The notes under the pieces were generated by a model. That model searched no databases. It saw only the letters and a list, made by a program, of their open reading frames with translations, and had not been told where the DNA came from. From the NCBI RefSeq assembly GCF_014197855.1, contig NZ_JACIGJ010000005.1:248001-312000 (forward strand): a stretch of DNA of 64,000 nucleotides. Reading direction: 5' to 3'. The translations under genes were made by a program, and so were the position numbers. Source of the DNA: Roseospira marina (GTDB lineage Bacteria; Pseudomonadota; Alphaproteobacteria; Rhodospirillales; Rhodospirillaceae). This document shows positions 7,420 through 17,737 of this stretch, piece by piece. Every line of letters starts with the position of its first letter. The stretch's first letter is position 1.

Positions 7420-8283
7420 ATGAACAAACCCCACGCGGCCGCGTCCGACTTTCGCCTCGATTCGCTGGCGGAGGAGGACCTGTCCTTGCCTGCGTCGCGC
7501 GAGACGGCCGTTCTGGCCGGACGTGCTCGGCCGACCCCGGTCGAGGTTCCCCCCGTCGAGGTTTCGTTGAACAGTGCAGCGGCGCGTTCGGCGGGATCCG
7601 TGGCCCGCCCGGCGATCCCGGAATACCTAAGCAAGGTGTACACGTGGGCCTATCTGACGCCGGCCTACAGCCGGTATCTCGATACCTCCTTCGTCGTCTC
7701 CGCGATTCTGTGGGGCAACGCCAATCGGCTGATGCGCGCCGGCTTTTCGGAGTTCGAGGCGGGTCAGGAGGTTCTTCAGCCGGCCTGCGTGTACGGCAGT
7801 TTCTCCAGCAAGCTTGCGGCCGTTCTGGGGCCGAAGGGTGCGCTGCACGTCACCGACGTCGCGACCAACCAGATCGACGCCTGCCGCACGAAGCTGGCCG
7901 CCTTCCCGTCGGCGACCCTGGATCTGGCCGACGCCGCCGATCCGCGTGACCGGTCGTATGACGGTGTGTGCTGCTTCTTCCTGCTGCATGAGGTGCCGGA
8001 AGACTATAAGCACCGCATCGTCAAAAGCCTTCTCGACGCGACGCGCCCGGGCGGCAAGGCTGTGTTCGTGGATTACCACGGGCCGAGCCTGCTGCATCCG
8101 CTGCGGCCGATCATGATCGTGGTCTGGCGCCTTCTGGAGCCGTACGCCCTCGCGCTCAGCGATAACGAAATCCGCTCCTACGCGCCGCCGTCTCTCGCCG
8201 AAGAGTTTACGTGGCACAAGGAGACCTATTTCGGCGGGCTGTACCAGAAAGTGGTCGCAACCCGAAAGGGGGAAGGGGCCTGA
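7420..8283 (+). CDS. rquA: Rhodoquinone biosynthesis methyltransferase-like protein RquA
   Basis: A 287-residue class I methyltransferase-like protein. The stretch EYLSKVYTWAYLTPAYSRYLD, then ILWGNANRLM, and CVYGSFSSKLA (C123 onward) in place of a classical glycine-rich motif I are RquA features. RquA converts ubiquinone to rhodoquinone, an electron carrier for anaerobic fumarate reduction, using SAM as an amino donor. Further SAM-fold elements are LHVTDVATNQIDACR, VCCFFLLHEVPEDYKHRIV and PGGKAVFVDYHGPS. A membrane-anchoring stretch PLRPIMIVVWRLLEPYALAL follows. About 65 N-terminal residues, Pro/Ala-rich, precede the conserved part. It lies 76 bp after the COQ10-like gene. A related quinone methyltransferase is the alternative. 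Confidence 0.8.
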   Translation: MNKPHAAASDFRLDSLAEEDLSLPASRETAVLAGRARPTPVEVPPVEVSLNSAAARSAGSVARPAIPEYLSKVYTWAYLTPAYSRYLDTSFVVSAILWGNANRLMRAGFSEFEAGQEVLQPACVYGSFSSKLAAVLGPKGALHVTDVATNQIDACRTKLAAFPSATLDLADAADPRDRSYDGVCCFFLLHEVPEDYKHRIVKSLLDATRPGGKAVFVDYHGPSLLHPLRPIMIVVWRLLEPYALALSDNEIRSYAPPSLAEEFTWHKETYFGGLYQKVVATRKGEGA

Positions 8284-8310
8284 CACCGGCGGCTATCGGA
8301 CAGCCTTTGA

Positions 8311-8389
8311 CTTGAGACTCAAGACTCCGCAATAAGCTGTTGGAATCTTGACTCAAACGAAGTACCCTGATGTCAATGCGCCGTTGACA
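8311..8389. promoter_or_regulatory. Cluster of three dyads upstream of the tipN-like gene
   Basis: In the 122-bp gap before the tipN-like gene are CTTGAGACTCAAG (8311-8323, perfect palindrome around a central A), TTGACTCAA (8348-8356, same motif shortened) and TGTCAA-N7-TTGACA (8371-8376 and 8384-8389). Repeated TTGA/TCAA half sites suggest a regulator binds here. No CtrA box (TTAA-N7-TTAA) is seen. The regulator is unknown. Confidence 0.4.
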
Positions 8390-8405
8390 GCAGGGGCGAG
8401 TCGTT

Positions 8406-11400
8406 ATGGCAACCCGAGAAATCGACCCGGATGACGCGACGGACCGGCCGGAGACTGCCGCAGCGGCGGGTCGGCGCGAGGGTCTGAAACGCGCCCCCCA
8501 TCTGGTGGCGGACAACGTCGAGGGCGCCGAGGCGCCCGTGCGAGACCGGTCCGGTGTACCGGGTGAGACCGGGCGTGAGCCGGACTCGGCCCGTGATGGC
8601 GCGGGGGAGGCTGGCAGAACCGCCCGGGCTCGTGACGGGGGGGATGGGCCCGCCGACTCCCATGACGCCCTTCCGGCCACGCCACTGCCCGCGACGTCCC
8701 GTGCGGCCGGCGCCGATGCCGGCGACACCGACGAGCCGGGCCCCTTGCCCAGTCTGTTCCGGCGCCCGCGTACCGAGTCCGGCGAACGCGTCTCGGTGTT
8801 GAGCCGGCGTGTGCGCCCGCTCCGGGTGGGGAACGATGCCGAGGACGCGGCGCCCGCCGAGACGCGCGCGCCGCGCGGCACGGCCGCCGCCTATGGGGTC
8901 GGGACCGGCGACGCGGAGTCGCGTCATGCGCTGCCCCCGCTGCCCGAGGATCCGCCGCCGCCCATGCCGCGTGGCCTGGAATGGCCGTCGTGGGTGGCTG
9001 GTGCGGTCTCGCTGTTCTGGCTCGCCTTTTTCGCGTTCTACATCCAGCAGAGCGTGGGCTGGAACAATCTGTTCATGCTCCTGCCGCACGAGTTCGCGGG
9101 ATTCGCCGCCGGTGCGCTGATCCCGGTCGCGCTGGCCTGGGCGCTGGTGGCCGTGTTCACCCGCGATGGTCGCTATGGCCGTGAGGCGCTGATTCTGCGC
9201 GACCAGCTCCGCAAGCTCGCCTACCCGACCGACACCGCGCGCGGTCAGATGAGTGACGTGGCCCGCTCCCTGACCGAGCAGGCGCGCATGCTGACCGACG
9301 CCTCCCGGCACGCCCTGTCCGAGGCCCGGCAGGTGCGCGACGGTCTGCACACCGAGGTGGTCGCGCTGTCGAGCCTGGCGGAGAAGTTCCGTGAGGACAT
9401 CGCCCAGGTGATCCGCGACGCCGAGGGGCAGGTCTATGGTCTGGAGGATGCGACCGAGCGGGCCGTGAGCCGCGCCCGTGACGCGGGTCAGACCCTGGAG
9501 CGGCAGAGCAGCACCCTGACCGAAGCCGCCGACAAGATGATGGCGCAGACTCGCACCCTCGACGACAGCCTGCGCAAACATGTGCAGGACCTGACGCTCG
9601 CCGGCCAGCAGGCCCGGGAGCAGGGCAACGGCATCCGCGCGATCAACGAGAGCATCGCCAAGTCCGTCCGCGAGGGCCGGGGGCTGGGCGATGAGCTCTC
9701 GAAGCTGTTGGGCGAGGTCGACGAGCACCTCGGCGGCCAGCAGTCGCGTCTGGACGACCTGCGGGAACGCTGGGAACGGGCTGCCGAGGGCGTGTCGACG
9801 CTCATGGCCAGTCGGGCCGAATCCATCGAAACCGTCAGTGACCGCCTGTTGAGCCGCACCCAGGTGATCGAAACGACCATCGGCCGCCAAACCGACGCCC
9901 TAATGAGCGCGTCGGACCAGTCCATGGCGCGACTGAAGGAGATGGAAGGCGTCTTCACCCGCCGGGTGCAGACCATGAACGTGACGGTGGACGAGGCGAC
10001 GAACCGGCTGTCCGACGCATCGCTGATGGTCGCGCAGCGTGGCCAGGAGGCCATGTCCGCGACCGCTGAGGCTACGGGCACCTTGGAGCGCGCCGCCAGC
10101 ACGCTCGACGATATGCTGCGCACCCTTGGTGTCGCGGTGCAGCGCGCCGAACAGCGGGCGCGGGATGCCGGGGCCGCCGTCAAGGAGCAGGCGCAGGCGC
10201 TGGAAGGCCATACGGTCGAGGCCAATCGCCACGCCAACGATATCCGTGAGGCGATCACGGCCCAGAGCAAGGAACTGGCGGACGGCGCCAAGCTGATCGG
10301 CCACCAGCTCGAATTGGTGCAAAGCGGATTGCAGCAGCAGGCCCGCTATTTGGGCGACGCGGCGGGCACGGCGGCGAACCGGATCGAAGACACCGTCGAC
10401 TCGCTGCGCCAGCAGCTCACCGAATTGTCCACGATCTCCAGTCAGGTCAATCAGGAGCTGGAATGCATCGGCCTCAGCCTCGCCGACCACGCCGAGACCC
10501 TGGAGGCCACGGGCGAGCGGACCGTCAGTCACACCCACACCGCCGCCGCGGCTGTGCGCAGCGAGACCGAAAATCTTCAGCGTATGGTGTCGGAGGTCCA
10601 CAAGGCGTTGGAAGGGCTGGAGGAAAGCCTTGCCGCGCGCAATCTGGCCATCAGCCGGGCCGCCGAAAGCGCCGACGGTAAGCTGGCCGAGACCGCGCAG
10701 ATCATCGAAGGCAAGGTCCGCGTCATCTCGGAATGCACGGCGCAGGCGAACGAATCCCTGGAGTCGACGGCCCTGGCGCTCGATGGCCGCGTGAACGATG
10801 TCGACGGTATCGTGAACCGCTCCATCGGTCGCATGGGCGACATGGGCACGACTCTGGAGCAGCACGCCCGCCTGTTCGAGGAGGTGACCGGGCGCGGTCT
10901 GTCGCAGGCCACGGTCGCCGGCAACCGTCTGCGGCAGTCCACGGACGGCATCCAGGCGGCGGCGGAAAAGGCGGCCGAGACGGTGCGCGGGGCCGCGTCG
11001 TTGCTGGGTGGTTCGCTGGAAGAGGCCGACGAGCGCGCCCGGGCGCTGATCCCGCTGCTGGAGCGCGCGGTGGACGGCATCCGCCAGGAGGTCGACGGCA
11101 TGGCGCTGTCGGGCGAGAAGATGACCGAGACCACGCGGCGCATCAGTGCGGAGTTCGGCCGCCAGACCAAGGCGCTGGTCGATGCCGCCGGTCAGGCGGA
11201 GGAGCGCGCCGGGACGTTGCGTCTGGAGATGGAGCGGGCGGAGGTCACCACCTTCCTGCATCAGGCCAGCTTTGTGATCGAGCGCCTGGAAAGTGTTGCG
11301 GTGGACATCGCGCGCATCTTCAATCCGGTCCGCGACGAGGAGCTGTGGCGCCGCTACCAGAAGGGCGATCACGGCGTGTTCCTGCGCCATCTGGCCCGGG

Positions 11401-11618
11401 TCATGACCGTGCGTCAGCACGGGGCGGTGCGCGAGATCTTTGACAGCGACCGAGAGTTCCGGGGCTACGTCACCCAGTTCGTGACCGATTACGAGAGCCT
11501 TCTGGAACAGACGCGCCAGACCGCGCGTGCGGACATCCTGACCGCGCTGTTCATCGGCTCCGACCTGGGCAAGGTCTATCTCGTGTTGGCGAAGGCGCTG
11601 GGCCGCCTGGAGGAGTAG
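8406..11618 (+). CDS. TipN-like polar coiled-coil membrane protein
   Basis: A 1070-residue protein. Residues 1-190 are disordered and rich in Asp, Ala, Pro and Arg. Two membrane segments follow, near 196-213 (WVAGAVSLFWLAFFAFYI) and 231-252 (FAAGALIPVALAWALVAVF). The remainder to about 950 is almost uninterrupted coiled coil with many Ala, Glu, Gln and Arg heptads. The last 110 residues form a compact helical domain (FNPVRDEELWRRYQKGDHGVFLRHLARV ... ILTALFIGSDLGKVYLVLAKALGRLEE). This architecture matches TipN, the Caulobacter new-pole landmark protein that orients division and flagellum placement. No enzymatic motif is present. The TipN link is based on architecture and remembered C-terminal similarity. 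Confidence 0.65.
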   Translation: MATREIDPDDATDRPETAAAAGRREGLKRAPHLVADNVEGAEAPVRDRSGVPGETGREPDSARDGAGEAGRTARARDGGDGPADSHDALPATPLPATSRAAGADAGDTDEPGPLPSLFRRPRTESGERVSVLSRRVRPLRVGNDAEDAAPAETRAPRGTAAAYGVGTGDAESRHALPPLPEDPPPPMPRGLEWPSWVAGAVSLFWLAFFAFYIQQSVGWNNLFMLLPHEFAGFAAGALIPVALAWALVAVFTRDGRYGREALILRDQLRKLAYPTDTARGQMSDVARSLTEQARMLTDASRHALSEARQVRDGLHTEVVALSSLAEKFREDIAQVIRDAEGQVYGLEDATERAVSRARDAGQTLERQSSTLTEAADKMMAQTRTLDDSLRKHVQDLTLAGQQAREQGNGIRAINESIAKSVREGRGLGDELSKLLGEVDEHLGGQQSRLDDLRERWERAAEGVSTLMASRAESIETVSDRLLSRTQVIETTIGRQTDALMSASDQSMARLKEMEGVFTRRVQTMNVTVDEATNRLSDASLMVAQRGQEAMSATAEATGTLERAASTLDDMLRTLGVAVQRAEQRARDAGAAVKEQAQALEGHTVEANRHANDIREAITAQSKELADGAKLIGHQLELVQSGLQQQARYLGDAAGTAANRIEDTVDSLRQQLTELSTISSQVNQELECIGLSLADHAETLEATGERTVSHTHTAAAAVRSETENLQRMVSEVHKALEGLEESLAARNLAISRAAESADGKLAETAQIIEGKVRVISECTAQANESLESTALALDGRVNDVDGIVNRSIGRMGDMGTTLEQHARLFEEVTGRGLSQATVAGNRLRQSTDGIQAAAEKAAETVRGAASLLGGSLEEADERARALIPLLERAVDGIRQEVDGMALSGEKMTETTRRISAEFGRQTKALVDAAGQAEERAGTLRLEMERAEVTTFLHQASFVIERLESVAVDIARIFNPVRDEELWRRYQKGDHGVFLRHLARVMTVRQHGAVREIFDSDREFRGYVTQFVTDYESLLEQTRQTARADILTALFIGSDLGKVYLVLAKALGRLEE

Positions 11619-11695
11619 CGCGGCGAGCGCCCGGGTCCAACGCGGCGCGCTGCCCGAGAGCGGTGCGTCTCGATCCGTTCCGGTTCGCTCCGGGA

Positions 11696-12169
11696 TCAGA
11701 TCGTGAAGTCCAGCGCCTCGTCGCGCGCGCCTGGCACACCCTGTTCCCGGCCCCGCCGACACAGATCCTCAATCGTCAGCGCGTCGAGGTGATCTTGCAG
11801 CGCCTGCTCGGCCGTGCGCGCCATCGGGATGACGACGGCCTTGCCGAGGGCGGAGATCGTGTTTTGGGATTGGCCGTTCACGGGCCGATCGTCCCGCGGC
11901 GCGTCGTCCTCGCCTTCCAGCGCCCGAACGATCTCGCCGACCGTGATGCGGCGTCGTTCCCGCGCCAGCCGGTATCCGCCGCGCGGGCCGCGCTGGGCCA
12001 GCAGGATTCCGGCGCGGGCCAGCGTCTGCAGGCTCTGTTCCAGGTATCGGCGGGGCAGGCCCAGACGATCGGCAATCTCCGCCCCACGCACGGGAACCGG
12101 TCCGCCGTGGTAGGCGATGTCGAGGACCGCTTCGATCGCGGCCAGATGACGCCGGGGAATCCGGATCAT
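11696..12169 (-). CDS. Rrf2-family transcriptional regulator
   Basis: A 157-residue Rrf2 regulator. The winged helix spans about residues 8-75 (HLAAIEAVLDIAYHGGPVPV, RGAEIADRLGLPRRYLEQSLQ, LARAGILLAQRGPRGGYRLARE), with the family recognition helix RRYLEQSLQ and wing RGPRGGYRL. The three cysteines that hold an Fe-S cluster in IscR or NsrR are missing; only one Cys, near residue 139, is present. Sensing, if any, is therefore not by a classical cluster. AAGAGG precedes the start. It is transcribed away from the universal stress gene, with a 327-bp region between them that may hold its operator, and converges on the tipN-like gene. Confidence 0.85.
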   Translation of the reverse strand: MIRIPRRHLAAIEAVLDIAYHGGPVPVRGAEIADRLGLPRRYLEQSLQTLARAGILLAQRGPRGGYRLARERRRITVGEIVRALEGEDDAPRDDRPVNGQSQNTISALGKAVVIPMARTAEQALQDHLDALTIEDLCRRGREQGVPGARDEALDFTI

Positions 12170-12496
12170 GCACGCCTCTTGTCAGGGACACGCGCTGCAC
12201 CGACCTCAGCCTTGCGCGTGTCAGGGGTGTCAGGGGATCTAGGGCCGAAGCCGCCAACCGTCAATTGCCAGCCCCATCCATTCGGCGCGGCATTCCGACC
12301 ACATGCACAGGCTGGCACCATTAAGGCAGTTCTGATGTTGCAAGCGCACGAAAAACGGGCGTAAACGGTGTGCGTTTTTCCACCACCGTGAAAATGGCTT
12401 TTCCCGCTCCGGCTCGGCTTCCATAGTATCGGAAGCGGCACCGCTCCGGGCCGGGGCCCGGACTCGCCGCGACGGCTTAGCGCAGAGGACCATGAC
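12170..12496. promoter_or_regulatory. Divergent intergenic region between rrf2-like and usp genes
   Basis: This 327-bp gap should hold the promoters of both flanking genes. The visible structure is an inverted repeat GAAAAACG (12350-12357) and CGTTTTTC (12373-12380) with a 15-base spacer. It could be an operator or a hairpin in the leader of the stress-protein mRNA. Near-copies of GTGTCAGGGG lie around 12217-12237, close to the Rrf2 start. I see no clear sigma-70 pair and no coding frame. Confidence 0.35.
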
Positions 12497-13366
12497 ATGC
12501 CCGGCATCAAAACCATTCTCGCCATTGTCAGCAGCGCCGACAGCGGGCGGGCCCCGATGGACACCGCGTTCCTGACCGGTGCGGCCCTGGGGGCTCACGT
12601 CGAGGTGTTTCATGTGCGGCCGGATCCCGCCAGCGCCGTGCCCTACGTCGGCGAGGCTATGGCGGGGGCCTTGGTCGAGGAGATGATGGCGGCGGCGGAG
12701 CGTGACGCGAAGGCCCGGGCGGACGCCCTGAAGGCGATGTTCGACGAGATCGTGCAGGCGCGCGCGGTGGAGCTGCGCGATGGGCCGCCCCCGCTCGACG
12801 TTCTGACCGCACATTGGATCGTAATGGACGGCAACGAGCCGGAGGAGGTGGCCGCAAGGGGCCGCGTCTCGGATCTGATCGTGGCGGGCCGGCCAGGTCC
12901 GAACCGCGAACTGCCGTCGCTCATCACGCTCAACGCGGCTTTGATGGAGGCCGGTCGGGCCGTTCTGGTGGCGCCCCCGTCACCGCCGACATCGGTTGGA
13001 ACCCGGGTGGCGATCGCCTGGAACGGCTCGCCTGAGGCGGGGCGTGCGGTGCAGGCCGCCATGCCCCTGATTGCGCGGGCCGAGGGTGTGACCATCCTGG
13101 CCGCCGGGGACTCCGAGGCTCTGTGCGGCCCCGAAGACCTGTCGCGGCATCTGGCGTGGCACGGTGTATCCCCGGAGATCCGAACCGTGAAGGGGCACCA
13201 CGGCGAGGACGTCGGGCGGACACTGCTGGGCCACTGCGCCGACACCGGCACGGATCTGTTGGTGATGGGCGCGTATACGCACAGCCGCTTGCGTCAGCTC
13301 ATCATGGGTGGCGTGACGCGGTACATTCTGGATCACGCCGATATTCCGGTTCTGCTGACGCATTGA
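12497..13366 (+). CDS. Universal stress protein, tandem UspA domains
   Basis: A 289-residue protein with two UspA folds. The first starts at GIKTILAIVSSADSGRAPMD; the second at VGTRVAIAWNGSPEAGRAVQAAMPLIARAEGVTILAAG. The second ends with LLVMGAYTHSRLRQLIMGGVTRYILDHADIPVLLTH, which carries the ATP-binding G-x2-G-x9-G-(S/T) region in modified form (MGAY...MGGVTRYIL). Such proteins are cytosolic and are usually induced by starvation, redox or anaerobic stress. GAGG lies nine bases before the ATG. It probably forms a transcription unit with the small gene at 13425, 58 bp downstream. Confidence 0.88.
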   Translation: MPGIKTILAIVSSADSGRAPMDTAFLTGAALGAHVEVFHVRPDPASAVPYVGEAMAGALVEEMMAAAERDAKARADALKAMFDEIVQARAVELRDGPPPLDVLTAHWIVMDGNEPEEVAARGRVSDLIVAGRPGPNRELPSLITLNAALMEAGRAVLVAPPSPPTSVGTRVAIAWNGSPEAGRAVQAAMPLIARAEGVTILAAGDSEALCGPEDLSRHLAWHGVSPEIRTVKGHHGEDVGRTLLGHCADTGTDLLVMGAYTHSRLRQLIMGGVTRYILDHADIPVLLTH

Positions 13367-13424
13367 GGCGGGCGCCGGAGGGCGGAAGCAGCTCCGACAC
13401 GAAACAGGACCACGGACGGGTACG

Positions 13425-13832
13425 ATGACGGACGACGGGTCCCCGAGCGCCGGCGGCACACCGCCGCTGGAGGCCGTACGGGCGGCAATGGCGAGGCTGG
13501 ACGAGGCCGAAAGCTGGCCCGCCCTGCGCGAAGCCCTGGAGGCGGACGGTCTGGACCGCCGCCTCGGGGCCGACGGCATGCAGCGGCTGGCCGACGTGTG
13601 GCGCGAGCGGGCGGTGCGCGCGCTGGACGACGCGGCGCTGGCGGCCGAGGTGCGGTTCTGGGCGGAGGGGGGCGACCTGCCACTGCACCCGGAGGGGTTC
13701 CGGGCGCCGCTGCCGGGCGATCTGGCGGCGGAGGCGAAGCGGCGCGGCTGGTTCGTGCGGCCGCTTGGCACGGGCGGCTGGGTCGTGAACGCGCCGGATG
13801 AGGCGCCAAAGACCCTGCCGGCCCGTCGCTGA
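13425..13832 (+). CDS. Small uncharacterised protein
   Basis: A 135-residue, strongly charged protein that I cannot place. The first 100 residues look helical (PPLEAVRAAMARLDEAESWPAL, LADVWRERAVRALDDAALAAE). The C-terminal part (LHPEGFRAPLPGDLAAEAKRRGWFVRPLGTGGWVVN) may form a small beta element. No signal peptide, cysteine or membrane segment is present, so a cytosolic location is likely. GGACGGGTACG precedes the ATG. Codon use matches the neighbours and it follows the stress-protein gene on the same strand, supporting a real gene. Function unknown. Confidence 0.6.
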   Translation: MTDDGSPSAGGTPPLEAVRAAMARLDEAESWPALREALEADGLDRRLGADGMQRLADVWRERAVRALDDAALAAEVRFWAEGGDLPLHPEGFRAPLPGDLAAEAKRRGWFVRPLGTGGWVVNAPDEAPKTLPARR

Positions 13833-14015
13833 CGGGCGGGTGACGGGCCCAAAGGTCGACACCACCGCTGGTCCGGCGCCGTAGCCCGTGCTGTCAGGGG
13901 CGTGGACGAGGCCTTGACCCCCCTCGGGGAGACCTCTACAGGGGCGGTGCGTCGGTGCGCTGCCGGCCGCGATCTCTCTCGTTCCCCGCTCGTGTGCCAA
14001 AGGAGTCCGCCCTCG

Positions 14016-15878
<1,863 letters not shown>

Positions 15879-15890
15879 TCCTCCCGGCGG

Positions 15891-16802
15891 TTAAGAGGCC
15901 GAACAGGGCTTCGAGGTGCCCGGGTCCGTAATGATCTCGGCGCTGGCCGTCAGCCAGGCCATGGGGTCGCGGATCACGGAGCCGGGCGTGCGCGTCATGC
16001 CCTGGATCAGGCAGGCGAGGGCGCCGAGGCGCGTTTGCCCATGATGCCGGGCCTGCACCGCCAGCGCCCGGCGATGCTCTGCCCGGGCTGTCTGTCGAGA
16101 TCGGGTCAGGGCCGGGTCCAAGGCGACGCCGCGCGCCCACAGCTCTTCCCAGACCGTCACGGTCGGCAGACAGGCTGGACGGGCCGTGCCGCCCACCGCG
16201 GTCCCCAGCACCATCAGGTCCTGCGCCATGGCGCGAAGAGCCCAGCCGACCGCCTGCGTTCCGGTCCAGGTGATGTCGAAGGGGCCGACCGTCTCCCAGG
16301 CCGTGCGCCGTATGGCGATGAAGCCCACCGGTCGCGTGGCGCGGCCTGGCAGCAGGTCGCCCGGGTGCAGCGGCTGCGGCCCTGTGGCCCCCGCGCCGAC
16401 AAAACCCAGGATGGCCGCCGCATCCGCGGCAAACGCGGCGGCAATGGCCTCCATGGTGGCGGCGTCGGGTTCCGCACCCGGCCGGACGAACATCAGAACG
16501 TCGGCCCGGGCGACCGAGGCCCCGACGTTGTACTGCGCGGACAGCGGCACGTCGTCCGACGGGATCGGGCGCAGGTTGGGGTCGGCGTCGATGTGAAGCG
16601 TCAGCAGGGCTTGACTGGCCGACGCCGCCCGGCGGCTGGGCACGATCACTTCGCGCCGTGGCCGGGGGCCCAGCGCCTCGAACGCATCCAGCGTGCGGGC
16701 CAGGGCTGGCGCGGAGTGATCCGCGCCGAGGATGACGCTCATCTCGGGCGTCAACTCGACACGCGAGTCCAGGGCAAATCGGGTCCAGGGCGCGATAGTC
16801 AT
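15891..16802 (-). CDS. Glycosyltransferase-like protein (GT2 type)
   Basis: A 303-residue protein with a GT-A-like plan: VELTPEMSVILGADHSAPALARTLDAFEAL at the start, then VARADVLMFVRPGAEPDAATMEAIAAAF, where the usual DxD region is replaced by RPGAEPD, and FIAIRRTAWETVGPFDITWTGTQAVGWALRA. It may transfer a sugar to an envelope or other acceptor, but missing acidic residues make activity uncertain. The start at 16802 follows GGGAGGA; a longer frame to 17012 lacks a site and looks non-coding. No membrane helix is seen. It converges on uup and is alone on its strand. Confidence 0.6.
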   Translation of the reverse strand: MTIAPWTRFALDSRVELTPEMSVILGADHSAPALARTLDAFEALGPRPRREVIVPSRRAASASQALLTLHIDADPNLRPIPSDDVPLSAQYNVGASVARADVLMFVRPGAEPDAATMEAIAAAFAADAAAILGFVGAGATGPQPLHPGDLLPGRATRPVGFIAIRRTAWETVGPFDITWTGTQAVGWALRAMAQDLMVLGTAVGGTARPACLPTVTVWEELWARGVALDPALTRSRQTARAEHRRALAVQARHHGQTRLGALACLIQGMTRTPGSVIRDPMAWLTASAEIITDPGTSKPCSAS

Positions 16803-17173
16803 CCGATGATCCTCCCGGCGATGACATTGGCGAACAAACGAACCGTTCGCCGTGAGCGCCACATGGCAACCACCGTGCCAGGGCATGGGCGGACCGCCGG
16901 GTATGTCTTTGGTCTGGCTTGGATATGCCCTTGGCGCTAGGCGGCGGGCGGCGGAGACGGGCGTCGGGTCAAACTGACCGGCCCCGGATCTCGGGCCGTG
17001 AAAACCTGACAAGCAGCGTCGGACATCCGGTCAGAATGACAGGCCGTCGGGCCGTTGATCGCGCGGATGTCATGGGCGACGGAGCCAGACGGGGGATTCA
17101 GATCGCGGCCCATCTGCTCTAGACTCAGCCTTTGCCCCATTGAGGCCCGCCCCATCGACCCGAGGAGTCCGCC
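16803..17173. other. Intergenic region with no recognised feature
   Basis: This 371-bp gap lies between two genes read outward from it. It should hold both promoters, but I see no clear promoter hexamers, repeat or structured RNA. GAGGAG just before 17174 is the ribosome site of the lipoprotein gene. Confidence 0.4.
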
Positions 17174-17506
17174 ATGCCTATCCCCTTCCGTGCGACCGTC
17201 CGTCTGGCGGCCGCGATGCTGCTGATCGGCGGCCTGGCCGCCTGTGCCAGCGACGAGGGCCGGGGCTGGACCAAGGCCGGGATCGACCCGGGCCAACGGG
17301 CGGCCGACAGCCGCCAGTGCAAGCGCGACGCGGACGACTATGCCCTGCGGCGCACGCATCAGCCCGATCGTCTCGATGGAGGCGCCGCGGACGCCATGGC
17401 GACCAACCCGATGGCGCAGGTGGATCGGGCGGAGGCGCGTGAGGCATATCGCCAGTACTTTGCCGAATGCATGCGGGCGCATGGGTACGCGCGCGGTGGG
17501 TCCTGA
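17174..17506 (+). CDS. Small putative lipoprotein
   Basis: A 110-residue protein with a lipoprotein signal: positively charged start, hydrophobic core LAAAMLLIGGLAAC and lipobox LAAC, giving a lipidated Cys near residue 24. The mature part is short and charged, with three further Cys-containing or helical blocks (DSRQCKRDADDYALRR, AREAYRQYFAECMRAHGYARGG). The pattern of a Cys near each end of a helical pair (CKRD ... CMRAHGY) suggests a disulphide hairpin in the periplasm. It may be an envelope-stress or structural lipoprotein. No named family recognised. GAGGAG lies upstream. Confidence 0.75.
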   Translation: MPIPFRATVRLAAAMLLIGGLAACASDEGRGWTKAGIDPGQRAADSRQCKRDADDYALRRTHQPDRLDGGAADAMATNPMAQVDRAEAREAYRQYFAECMRAHGYARGGS

Positions 17507-17737
17507 CCGGAGCAGGGGCGGCCGGCGTCCGGTGGCGTCCGGTCGTCGATCAGGCTAGGGGTGAGGGCAGAGGCAAGGCCTAAACCCAGCTAGGGCTCCC
17601 CCTAAGGATTTTCGTCTTGTGGTCGGGGCGACCCGCCCTTTATGTGGCATGTGTCCCGATCCCATGCCCGTGTGCGCTTACGGTCCTGGCGGCCGGGGGC
17701 GTGAGCTTCCGTTTTCTGCTTGTTTCGGAGAAGTCCC

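Noticed and set aside
9900-11762. A 620-codon frame antisense to the tipN-like gene
   Set aside because: A product of GC-rich third positions; it has no ribosome site or recognisable domain.
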